Shown here piece after piece: positions 1 through 7,745 of a DNA stretch of 64,000 nucleotides. The notes beneath the pieces are model-generated. The model did not search any database. It was not told where the DNA came from and saw nothing but the letters and a program-made list of their open reading frames with translations. Both the position numbers and the translations under genes were made by a program. The stretch's first letter is position 1. Every line of letters starts with the position of its first letter. Source of the DNA: Oceanobacillus sp. FSL K6-2867 (GTDB taxonomy: Bacteria > Bacillota > Bacilli > Bacillales > Amphibacillaceae); the NCBI RefSeq assembly GCF_037963145.1, contig NZ_CP150144.1, positions 2,914,001 to 2,978,000 on the forward strand, in the 5' to 3' direction.

Positions 1-453
1 GAAAGCAAATATACGGATACGCTTTCTACGTTGGCTGTTATGGAGGGATATGCCACAGCACTTAGCAAAGCAGCACTTACCGATAAGCAAATTACAATCT
101 TGAAAGAGTTAAACCAACAGATGAAGGAGGCTTTAGCTGAATTTGAGTTCGGGAAATTTGGGGAGCTAAATCGGAAGTTTCATGATCTAACCTACGAGAG
201 CTGTCCGAATCAGTATTTGATTGAATCCATCCGTAAAACATGGATGCAGCTTGATTCTATCCGTTTGACTGGCTCAACATTTAACCCAAAAAGAGCGAAA
301 GAATCTATTGATGAACATGAGCATATTATTCAGCTGCTAAGTGAGGGAGCAGATTTTCAAGCAATAGAAATAGCAGTTAGATCGCATAAATTAAATACAG
401 TTAAATCGTTTCATGAAAGAAAAAAACAGCCAAATGGCACTACATTTATCTAA
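1..453 (+). CDS. FCD-domain GntR-family transcriptional regulator, 5' end missing
   Basis: The frame is open from base 1, so the N-terminal winged-helix DNA-binding domain lies outside the window. The visible 150 residues form the all-helical FCD ligand-binding domain. Its typical metal-ligand histidines are recognisable in FHDLTYE, the EHEHII segment and the AVRSHK segment near the C terminus. FCD proteins are usually repressors that bind small carboxylic acids. The gene lies directly upstream of the homoprotocatechuate genes on the same strand, so it is a candidate local regulator of them; that role is inferred. A hairpin overlaps its stop codon. Confidence 0.85.
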   Translation, partial: ESKYTDTLSTLAVMEGYATALSKAALTDKQITILKELNQQMKEALAEFEFGKFGELNRKFHDLTYESCPNQYLIESIRKTWMQLDSIRLTGSTFNPKRAKESIDEHEHIIQLLSEGADFQAIEIAVRSHKLNTVKSFHERKKQPNGTTFI

Positions 454-475
454 AGTGCCATCCTAGCATTTTTTC
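434..475 (+). terminator. Possible terminator overlapping the regulator stop codon
   Basis: ATGGCACT (434-441) and AGTGCCAT (454-461) are perfect 8-bp complements. A run of T follows at 469-474 after a short gap. The left arm is in the last codons of the upstream gene. The gap before the T run weakens the call. Confidence 0.45.
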
Positions 476-499
476 TCAAAAATCACTTTATGAAAAGAT

Positions 500-514
500 T
501 TGAAAGCGTTCCCT
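500..514 (+). promoter_or_regulatory. Catabolite-responsive element (cre) upstream of hpaE
   Basis: TTGAAAGCGTTCCCT matches the Bacillus consensus WTGNAANCGNWNNCW at every fixed position. It lies about 110 bases before the hpaE start. Binding by CcpA-HPr(Ser-P) would make the aromatic pathway subject to carbon catabolite repression; this is inferred from the site alone. Confidence 0.65.
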
Positions 515-626
515 TATTTGCTGGCAATAAAATAAACAAAATTAAATGAGATATAATACTTCAAATCATATATTATTTCATATACAATCATAATAAATAG
601 AAAATTAAATTAAAGGAGAGGATATT

Positions 627-2138
627 GTGTCTGTGAAATATGAAGCTAGCAAACACGAAGAATTAGCCAATAAACTAGAAGATATCAAGCTATATATAAA
701 CGGGGAATTTGTGGATGCCGAAGATAAGGGAACGTTTGACAATATCAGTCCTTTTACAAATGAAAAAATGAATAACATCGCATCAGGTCAAGCAGCAGAT
801 ATTGACAAAGCTGTTCAAAGTGCAAAGAAAGCATTTAAAGGTGAGTGGGGAAATTTAAAACAAGCTGAGCGTCTGGAATATGTATATAAAATTGGAGACC
901 TCATTGAACAACATACGGATGAGATCGCATTATTGGAATCTTTAGATACTGGTCTTCCGATCAGCCAAACGAGAAAACAAGTTTCTCGTTCTGCGAATAA
1001 CTTCCGTTTTTATGCGGATACAGTGAAATCCCAAATGTATGGAGAAGTGTATCAAGTGGACGATGAATTCATTAACTACACAGTACGTTCTGCAGTTGGT
1101 GTAGCGGGATTGATTACGCCTTGGAATGCTCCATTTATGCTTGAGACATGGAAAATCGCACCGGCATTGGCAACAGGCAACACAGTCATTTTGAAACCTG
1201 CTGAATGGTCTCCATTAACAGCAAACCGCATGGCAGAAATTATTGATCAGGCTGGACTTCCTGATGGTGTTTTCAATATTGTACATGGCTTTGGTGAAAC
1301 GGCTGGAGATGCATTAGTGAAACATCCTGATGTACAGCTTATTTCCTTCACTGGGGAAACAACTACAGGTTCTACAATCATGAAAAATGGTGCGGATGCG
1401 CTGAAGCGTTTTTCCATGGAGCTTGGCGGCAAATCACCAATTATAGTATTTGAAGATGCTGACCTTGATAGAGCACTTGATGCAGCCACTTGGGGGATTT
1501 TCTCATTTAATGGGGAACGCTGCACGGCAAACTCAAGACTGTATTTGCACGAAAATATTGCAGACGAATTTATCGAAAAATTAAAAACCCGGGTCTGGAA
1601 TATTAAAGTTGGTGATCCGTTAGAAGATGTTACGCAGGTTGGCCCGCTTATTAAAACGGAGCATTACAACAACGTAGTAAACTATCTCAAAATTGCGGAG
1701 GAAGAGGGCTGCGAAATAATCAGCGGCGATATACCTGAAGAATTAAGCCGAGGCAATTATGTAGCGCCAACTATTTTGCTGAATGCAACCAACGAAATGC
1801 GTGTTGTACAAGAAGAAATCTTTGGACCAGTTATTGCAGTAATGACATTTAAAGATGAAGCGGAAGTAATTGAAAAAGCGAACGATGTTAGATATGGACT
1901 TGCTGGATATGTATGGACAAATGATATCAAACGCGGTCACCGCGTAGCACATGCCATTGAATCAGGCATGCTATGGGTTAACTCACAAAATGTGCGTGAT
2001 TTAAGAACTCCATTCGGTGGTTCGAAAGACAGTGGTATCGGACGCGAAGGCGGACATTATGCATTTGAATTCTATACGGAACAAAAAATTATCCATGTAG
2101 CTATTGGTGATCATCATATACCGCAATTTGGAAAATAA
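627..2138 (+). CDS. hpaE: 5-carboxymethyl-2-hydroxymuconate semialdehyde dehydrogenase
   Basis: A 503-residue NAD-dependent aldehyde dehydrogenase. It should oxidise the semialdehyde formed by HpaD ring cleavage to 5-carboxymethyl-2-hydroxymuconate. The catalytic Cys is about C299 (NGERCTA) and the general base about E266 (MELGGKS). The cofactor-site TPWNAPF is near 164-170. Length is normal for the family. The start is GTG at 627, preceded by an AAAGGAGAG ribosome binding site. The following hpaD, hpaG and hpaF genes fix this assignment among the many aldehyde dehydrogenases. A cre site lies upstream. Confidence 0.9.
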   Translation: MSVKYEASKHEELANKLEDIKLYINGEFVDAEDKGTFDNISPFTNEKMNNIASGQAADIDKAVQSAKKAFKGEWGNLKQAERLEYVYKIGDLIEQHTDEIALLESLDTGLPISQTRKQVSRSANNFRFYADTVKSQMYGEVYQVDDEFINYTVRSAVGVAGLITPWNAPFMLETWKIAPALATGNTVILKPAEWSPLTANRMAEIIDQAGLPDGVFNIVHGFGETAGDALVKHPDVQLISFTGETTTGSTIMKNGADALKRFSMELGGKSPIIVFEDADLDRALDAATWGIFSFNGERCTANSRLYLHENIADEFIEKLKTRVWNIKVGDPLEDVTQVGPLIKTEHYNNVVNYLKIAEEEGCEIISGDIPEELSRGNYVAPTILLNATNEMRVVQEEIFGPVIAVMTFKDEAEVIEKANDVRYGLAGYVWTNDIKRGHRVAHAIESGMLWVNSQNVRDLRTPFGGSKDSGIGREGGHYAFEFYTEQKIIHVAIGDHHIPQFGK

Positions 2139-2167
2139 GATCAAAACAGAGAGAGGGGAATCTAAAT

Positions 2168-3151
2168 ATGAACTTTGATATTAAACGTACAGGGCGTGCG
2201 GTGCTTCATGTTACAGACCTGGATAAATCGAGAGAGTTTTATGATGCACTTGGCTTAATTGAAACAGAATCAGATGACGAAAATATTTTCTACAGGGCAA
2301 TTGAAGATCATAACCACCATTGTCTTTGGCTAAAAAAGAAACCGGAAGCGGCAGTTGAAGTAGTTAGCTATCGCGTTAATGCAGAAGATGATCTCGAAAA
2401 GCTGGAATTATTCTTTCAAAGCCAAGGTACAGAAGTAAAGTGGATGGAAAAAGGTTCACAAAAAGGAATTGGTCGTACCATTCGGATTCAGGATATTTCA
2501 GGAATTCCTGTAGAATTTTATTTCGAAATGGATAAAGTGGAGCGTATGCTGCAGCGTTTTGACATTCATGTAGGTGCAAAAGTACAGCGAATCGATCACT
2601 TCAACTGTGCAGTTCCTGATGTACAAAAAGCTTATGACTATTATATAAAAGAACTAGGTTTTGCTTGCTCAGAATATACAACATCAAAAGGTGAAGATAA
2701 TATTTGGGCAGCATGGCTCCATCGTAAACCTGGAGTACATGACACTGCTTTTATGAATAGTATTGGACCAAGGCTTCACCATATTGGTTTCTGGTTAAAA
2801 GACCCAATGAGTCTGATCGATGGCTGTGATTACTTAGCTGCAAAAGGATTTTCTGCATCAATTGAGCGAGGGCCAGGACGTCACGGATTGTCTAACGCAT
2901 TCTTCTTATATTTAAGAGATCCAGATGGACACCGTATTGAATTGTATAATGGCGATTATTATACTGGTGATTCTGATTTTGATCCAATCGAATGGGATTT
3001 AGATGATCCGCAGCGTCAGACTTTCTGGGGACATGAAGCGCCAGATAGCTGGTTTGAAGAGGCATCAACATTCCTGAATGTTTATACAGGTGAAAAAGTT
3101 GAAACAAAACAGCCAACATTAGAAAAAAGAAAGCCAACTACAGTAATATAA
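2168..3151 (+). CDS. hpaD: Homoprotocatechuate 2,3-dioxygenase (extradiol, VOC fold)
   Basis: 327 residues with two vicinal-oxygen-chelate modules. The N-terminal module (about 5-120) begins TGRAVLHVTDLDKS. The C-terminal module carries the probable metal triad H144 (RIDHFN), H204 or H205 (RLHHIGF) and E258 (HRIELYNGDYYTGD). The order and spacing resemble the Brevibacterium Fe-dependent enzyme, unlike the LigB-type HpaD of enterobacteria. It cleaves the ring of 3,4-dihydroxyphenylacetate. It follows hpaE by 29 bases with a GAGAGGGGAAT ribosome binding site, so the two are surely co-transcribed. Confidence 0.92.
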   Translation: MNFDIKRTGRAVLHVTDLDKSREFYDALGLIETESDDENIFYRAIEDHNHHCLWLKKKPEAAVEVVSYRVNAEDDLEKLELFFQSQGTEVKWMEKGSQKGIGRTIRIQDISGIPVEFYFEMDKVERMLQRFDIHVGAKVQRIDHFNCAVPDVQKAYDYYIKELGFACSEYTTSKGEDNIWAAWLHRKPGVHDTAFMNSIGPRLHHIGFWLKDPMSLIDGCDYLAAKGFSASIERGPGRHGLSNAFFLYLRDPDGHRIELYNGDYYTGDSDFDPIEWDLDDPQRQTFWGHEAPDSWFEEASTFLNVYTGEKVETKQPTLEKRKPTTVI

Positions 3152-3193
3152 ATAATCTATATATTTAGCAAACTAACAGGAGGTTATTATAAA

Positions 3194-4120
3194 ATGAGTA
3201 ATAAATACGATACGATTAAAAAGAGATTAAGAGGGTCCATTGCACCAGTAATTACACCGTTTAAAGCAAATGGAGATATCGATTTCGAAAAGCAGTCTGA
3301 ATTAATCGAATTTCAGATTGAGAATGGAACACATGCCATATCTGTAACCGGTACTTCCGGAGAACCGAGCTCTCTTACAACTGAAGAGCGTGTTCAAGTA
3401 ATGGAAAATGCAGTCAAAACAATTAATGGCAGAATTCCATTTGCTCCGGGAACTGGATCTACTAACCATGATGAAACCATGTACTTAACGAAGAAAGCTG
3501 AAGAAATGGGTGCAGATGCTGCAATGGTGATTGTACCTTATTATAACAAACCAAACCAGGAAGCCTTGTACGATCATTTCAAAACAGTAGCTGATTCTGT
3601 AGAGATTCCGATTATTATTTACAATATACCAGGACGTACTGCACAAAACATGGAAGTAGGAACGATGGCACGTTTGGTAAAAGATTGTCCTAATATTGTG
3701 GGAGCGAAGGAATCAAATAAAGACTTTGAACATGTTAATCGAGTATTGCTTAATTGTGGCAGAGACTTCCTATTGTATTCAGGAATTGAACTTTTATGCT
3801 ACCCAATGCTGGCTATTGGTGGGGCAGGATCCATCAGTGCCACAGCAAACGTGGAGCCTAAGAAGATAGCAGAAATGCATAATGCCTGGGAAGAAGGAGA
3901 TATCAAACGGGCACAGGACCTTCACTTTGAATTAATGAATCTGAATGATGTGCTGTTTAAAGATACAAACCCTGCACCAGTTAAAGCTGCACTCGGCATG
4001 ATGGGCATGATTGAACCAGTATTACGTAGACCAATGGGCTTGCCTTCAGAGGCATTGCAAGAAGAAATTCGCGAAACTCTTGTTGAATATGGAAAATTGG
4101 AAAAAACAGCTTCGGTTTAA
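3194..4120 (+). CDS. DapA-family aldolase, probable 2,4-dihydroxyhept-2-ene-1,7-dioate aldolase
   Basis: 308 residues of the DHDPS/N-acetylneuraminate lyase (beta/alpha)8 family. The Schiff-base lysine is K172 (VGAKESN), the conserved tyrosine Y143 (IIYNIPGRT), and the carboxylate-binding motif GTSGE is at about 53-57. A DapA subfamily embedded in homoprotocatechuate clusters replaces the unrelated HpcH/HpaI aldolase, and a TIGRFAM model was built for it. No HpaI-type gene is visible here, so this enzyme most likely performs the final cleavage to pyruvate and succinic semialdehyde. It is not expected to be the lysine-pathway DapA. An AGGAGG site precedes the ATG. Confidence 0.85.
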   Translation: MSNKYDTIKKRLRGSIAPVITPFKANGDIDFEKQSELIEFQIENGTHAISVTGTSGEPSSLTTEERVQVMENAVKTINGRIPFAPGTGSTNHDETMYLTKKAEEMGADAAMVIVPYYNKPNQEALYDHFKTVADSVEIPIIIYNIPGRTAQNMEVGTMARLVKDCPNIVGAKESNKDFEHVNRVLLNCGRDFLLYSGIELLCYPMLAIGGAGSISATANVEPKKIAEMHNAWEEGDIKRAQDLHFELMNLNDVLFKDTNPAPVKAALGMMGMIEPVLRRPMGLPSEALQEEIRETLVEYGKLEKTASV

Positions 4121-4152
4121 ATAAATAGTTTTATAGGAAGAAATTGAATGAA

Positions 4153-4178
4153 GACCAGTAAGCTACTGGTCTCTTTTT
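4153..4178 (+). terminator. Rho-independent terminator after the aldolase gene
   Basis: GACCAGTA (4153-4160) and TACTGGTC (4164-4171) form a perfect 8-bp stem with a 3-base loop, followed by TCTTTTT. It splits the cluster into hpaE-D-aldolase and hpaG1-G2-F-gabD units, or sets a read-through ratio. Confidence 0.85.
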
Positions 4179-4231
4179 CTTCATAGGCAACATCGTTATG
4201 GACCCAATATTGTTAAAGGAGTGCTGTTATT

Positions 4232-5023
4232 ATGAATAAGGTGAAATTTAAACATCAAGGGATTCAGCAGATAAAAGAAGGAATCTATCAAGCGGATCAG
4301 AATCGAATAGAATTCGATGGAAAACAGTGTCCGCTAAATGAATTATCACTAGATGTACCTGTGTCCGGAACAGTTTATGGAACTCTATTAAATTATAAAG
4401 GTGAGTATGCCAAGTTAGAGCCTTCGATGAACGATGACCCATACAAAGCTCCACCGAAAGCTCCTATACTATACATTAAACCTATTAATACACATATTGG
4501 ATACGGCACTGCAATTCCTTTGCCAGAAGGGGTTGAGGAAGTTTCGATTGGAGCAGCTTTAGGTGTCGTAATTGGTAAGTCAGCAAAAAAAATTAAGAAA
4601 GAAAATGCCTTGGATTATGTAGCTGGTTATACAATCGTAAATGATGTAAGTATTCCACATGAGAGCTTTTATCGACCTGCATATAAAGAAAAAGCAAGGG
4701 ATGGATTCTGCCCGATAGGACCTTGGATTGTTGACCGTGATGATGTGGAAAATTCAAATGATCTTGGAATTCGTGTTTTTATCAATGGAGAATTAAAACA
4801 GGAAAATACAACGTCGAATTTAGTCCGTTCTGTTGAACAATTGCTTGAAGAGGTAACAGACTTTATGACCCTTTATGAAGGGGATGTATTACTAGTGGGG
4901 GTACCTGAAAACGCACCGACTGCAAAAGAAAGCGATAGCGTTAAAATCGAAATTGACGGCATAGGGACATTAGAAAATAAGGTGGTAAAAGAGAAGATTG
5001 TGGTAGGAGGAGGTATCGTATGA
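4232..5023 (+). CDS. hpaG1: Fumarylacetoacetate-hydrolase-family protein, HpaG N-terminal-half type
   Basis: 263 residues of the FAH fold. In enterobacteria HpaG/HpcE is one fused two-domain protein acting as 5-oxopent-3-ene-1,2,5-tricarboxylate decarboxylase and 2-hydroxyhepta-2,4-dienedioate isomerase. Here the halves are separate. This one resembles the N-terminal half. At the metal-site position it has GAALGVVIG, lacking the E-x-E pair of its partner, so it may be a catalytically altered or supporting subunit (inference). Its TGA overlaps the next ATG by four bases, which suggests translational coupling and a heteromeric complex. A strong AAAGGAGTG site precedes the ATG. Confidence 0.85.
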   Translation: MNKVKFKHQGIQQIKEGIYQADQNRIEFDGKQCPLNELSLDVPVSGTVYGTLLNYKGEYAKLEPSMNDDPYKAPPKAPILYIKPINTHIGYGTAIPLPEGVEEVSIGAALGVVIGKSAKKIKKENALDYVAGYTIVNDVSIPHESFYRPAYKEKARDGFCPIGPWIVDRDDVENSNDLGIRVFINGELKQENTTSNLVRSVEQLLEEVTDFMTLYEGDVLLVGVPENAPTAKESDSVKIEIDGIGTLENKVVKEKIVVGGGIV

Positions 5024-5781
5024 GACACGCACGTATAGCGTATAAAGGCTTAATTCAACATGCTATTGATACAGAGAAAGGTATTCAACTAGAAGATGGC
5101 CGGATTGTAGAGGAGTCGCAAGTTACATGGCTCCCGCCAGTAGAGCCTAAAACCGTATTTACATTAGGTTTAAACTTTGCTGATCATGCTGCAGAACTTT
5201 CATTTAAAGAAGCACCAAAAGAGCCATTAGTATTTTTAAAAGGACCAAACACATTCATCGGCCACCGTGGAGAAACGGTTCGTCCGAGTGATATAACATT
5301 TATGCATTATGAATGTGAATTAGCAGTTGTAATCGGTAAAACAGCGAAAAATGTAACAAAAGAAGAGGCATATGATTATGTGCGTGGATATACGGTAGCG
5401 AATGACTATGCGCTTCGTGATTATTTAGAAAACTATTATCGACCTAACCTTCGTGTGAAAAACCGTGACACGTGTACGCCGATAGGGCCATGGTTAGTCG
5501 ATAAAGAAGATATTGATGATCCAATGAACTTGCAATTAACTACTTATGTAAATGGGGAAATTACACAGCGAGGCAGTACTGCGGATATGATCTTTTCTGT
5601 TCCTCATTTGATTGAATATTTAAGCGGGTTTATGACATTAAATTCAGGAGATATTATTCTGACTGGAACGCCAAAAGGATCGGTGGATACAAAGGTTGGC
5701 GATGAAGTCATAACAGAAGTAGAAGGAATTGGCAGACTTGTCAATACAATCGTTGGGGAAGAAACCTTTCAAACGAATTAA
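5020..5781 (+). CDS. hpaG2: Fumarylacetoacetate-hydrolase-family protein, HpaG C-terminal-half type
   Basis: 253 residues of the FAH fold, corresponding to the C-terminal half of enterobacterial HpaG. The metal-binding E-x-E is present in HYECELAVVIG, and the conserved DYALRDY and TGTPKGS segments follow. With hpaG1 it should decarboxylate the tricarboxylate and hydrate or isomerise the product on the way to 2,4-dihydroxyhept-2-enedioate. Which half does which step cannot be read from sequence. It overlaps hpaG1 by ATGA and is 38 bases before hpaF. Confidence 0.88.
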   Translation: MRHARIAYKGLIQHAIDTEKGIQLEDGRIVEESQVTWLPPVEPKTVFTLGLNFADHAAELSFKEAPKEPLVFLKGPNTFIGHRGETVRPSDITFMHYECELAVVIGKTAKNVTKEEAYDYVRGYTVANDYALRDYLENYYRPNLRVKNRDTCTPIGPWLVDKEDIDDPMNLQLTTYVNGEITQRGSTADMIFSVPHLIEYLSGFMTLNSGDIILTGTPKGSVDTKVGDEVITEVEGIGRLVNTIVGEETFQTN

Positions 5782-5819
5782 ATGAAGATAGCTTTATTAA
5801 AGGAAGGGGGGGACTAACA

Positions 5820-6203
5820 ATGCCACATCTGATTATTGAGTACACCGCCAATCTAAAGGAAGAAACAGATATACCGGACCTTTTAAAGAAGGTTAATGAT
5901 TCGCTGCTCTCTCATTCTGCTATTATTCCAATTGGTGGGCTTCGTACAAGGGCAATCGAATTAAGTGACTATCGCATAGCAGATGGAACAGAAGACGATG
6001 CATTTGTCCATGCCACCCTGAAGCTTGGCGGTGGCCGAACAGAAGAAGATAAAAAGGTACTTTGTGATGATCTGTTTGCTACAATAAAAAAACACTTTGC
6101 GAATTTGTATGAAAAACGTTATTTAGCATTATCATTGGAATTGCATGAATTTACAAATCCTACTTATAAGCAAAATAACATCCATAATCGGTATAAAAAG
6201 TAA
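5820..6203 (+). CDS. hpaF: 5-carboxymethyl-2-hydroxymuconate delta-isomerase
   Basis: 127 residues, the size of the CHMI subfamily of the tautomerase superfamily. It starts MPHLIIEYT, so removal of Met exposes the catalytic N-terminal proline that defines the superfamily. It isomerises 5-carboxymethyl-2-hydroxymuconate to the keto form for HpaG. A poly-purine ribosome binding site (AAGGAAGGGGGG) precedes the ATG. It lies between hpaG2 and the semialdehyde dehydrogenase gene on the same strand. Confidence 0.93.
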   Translation: MPHLIIEYTANLKEETDIPDLLKKVNDSLLSHSAIIPIGGLRTRAIELSDYRIADGTEDDAFVHATLKLGGGRTEEDKKVLCDDLFATIKKHFANLYEKRYLALSLELHEFTNPTYKQNNIHNRYKK

Positions 6204-6253
6204 TATAAGGTAAGTCGCACTACTAATCATCCTAATGAGAGAGGTGTCAGAAC

Positions 6254-7672
6254 ATGCAGCAATATGAAATGTTTGTTGGTGGGAAATGGTTTGGAAAAGA
6301 TTTAGAACAGATTGATGTAATTAATCCGGCAACAAATGAACCAATTGGAACAGTTCCTAAAGGCGGAAGAGAAGAGGCTAAGCAAGCGGTTGATGCTGCA
6401 TACTCAGCACTAAAAGAATGGGCTGCAAGAACTGCAGAGGACAGAAGCAGCTACCTTGTGAAATGGCATGAGCTGATAAAAGAAGAAAGAGAAACGATAG
6501 GGAAAATCATGACAGAGGAACAAGGCAAACCACTGAAAGAAGCAGTTGGTGAAGTAGACTATGCAAATGGATTTATATCATGGTATGCCGAAGAAGGAAA
6601 ACGGGTATATGGCGATATTATTCCTGCATCCCATCCGAATAAACGTATTTTCGTGCAGAAACAGCCGGTTGGTGTCGTCGCAGCGATTACTCCATGGAAC
6701 TTCCCTGCAGCAATGATTACCCGAAAAGTTGGACCAGCACTTGCAGCAGGGTGTACGGTAGTTATTAAGCCAGCTAATCAAACTCCATTAACGGCATTTA
6801 AATTGGTGGAATTAGCTGAAAAGGCAGGTATTCCAAAAGGTGTTATTAATATTGTCACAGGAAGCTCTGCAGCAATCGGAAAAGCATGGAACGATGACAG
6901 TCGTGTCAGAAAATTAACGTTTACTGGCTCAACAGAGGTAGGCAAAATATTGATGAAAGACGCTGCCGATACAATGAAAAAGATTTCCCTTGAGCTTGGT
7001 GGTCATGCACCATTTGTTGTGATGGAAGACGCAGATTTGGATAAAGCAGTGACAGGCGTAGTGGCATCTAAGTTCCGTAATGCTGGTCAAACTTGTGTAT
7101 GTACGAATCGAGTATATGTACATGAATCGATTAAAGATAATTTTCAAGCAAAGCTGACAGAGGCTGTGTCCAAGCTTAAAATTGGAAATGGTCTGGAAAA
7201 GGGGACAGATATTGGCCCATTGATTGATCAGAACGCAGTAGATAAAGTAAATGTACAAGTTAAAGACGCAGTAAGCAAAGGCGGGAACCTCACCCTAGGT
7301 GGAAAGAATTTAGAAGGATTATACGTGGAACCAGCAATTGTTATGGATGCAACAGATGACATGCTTTGTATGTATGAAGAAACATTTGGGCCACTGCTTC
7401 CCGTTACAACATTCAGAGATGAAGCAGAAGTAATCGAGCGAGCAAATAATTCACCATTTGGATTAGCTGCATATGTATTTACAGAGAATATTGGACGTGC
7501 TATCCGAATAAGTGAAGCACTCGAATATGGAATTGTCGGATTGAATGACGGAGCACCGTCCACACCACAAGCCCCATTTGGCGGATTTAAAGAAAGCGGG
7601 CTTGGTCGTGAGGGTGGTTATTATGGCATCGAAGAGTTTCTTGAAACGAAATATATTTCACTTGCATTTTAA
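6254..7672 (+). CDS. gabD: Succinate-semialdehyde dehydrogenase
   Basis: A 472-residue aldehyde dehydrogenase with the base E248 (LELGGHAP) and nucleophile C281 (NAGQTCVC). The motif ITPWNFPAAMITRK is characteristic of the GabD group. Succinic semialdehyde is released by the preceding pathway aldolase, so this enzyme completes the route to succinate; placement and substrate agree. The start has a GAGAGAGGTG ribosome binding site. A terminator follows the stop immediately. Confidence 0.88.
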   Translation: MQQYEMFVGGKWFGKDLEQIDVINPATNEPIGTVPKGGREEAKQAVDAAYSALKEWAARTAEDRSSYLVKWHELIKEERETIGKIMTEEQGKPLKEAVGEVDYANGFISWYAEEGKRVYGDIIPASHPNKRIFVQKQPVGVVAAITPWNFPAAMITRKVGPALAAGCTVVIKPANQTPLTAFKLVELAEKAGIPKGVINIVTGSSAAIGKAWNDDSRVRKLTFTGSTEVGKILMKDAADTMKKISLELGGHAPFVVMEDADLDKAVTGVVASKFRNAGQTCVCTNRVYVHESIKDNFQAKLTEAVSKLKIGNGLEKGTDIGPLIDQNAVDKVNVQVKDAVSKGGNLTLGGKNLEGLYVEPAIVMDATDDMLCMYEETFGPLLPVTTFRDEAEVIERANNSPFGLAAYVFTENIGRAIRISEALEYGIVGLNDGAPSTPQAPFGGFKESGLGREGGYYGIEEFLETKYISLAF

Positions 7673-7673
7673 T

Positions 7674-7701
7674 AAGGGGGCTGATGTAGCTCCCTTTTGT
7701 T
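7674..7701 (+). terminator. Terminator after gabD
   Basis: AAGGGGGCT (7674-7682) pairs with AGCTCCCTT (7688-7696) with one G-U pair and a 5-base loop, followed by a T-rich tract. Confidence 0.8.
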
Positions 7702-7745
7702 TCTAAACGTCTTAGCGAATATTGGTTATCAGGCAGGTGTCGAAA

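Noticed and set aside
3194..4120. Housekeeping dihydrodipicolinate synthase (dapA)
   Set aside because: It has the same fold and catalytic residues, but it lies between hpaD and hpaG, where a pathway aldolase is required and no HpaI is present.
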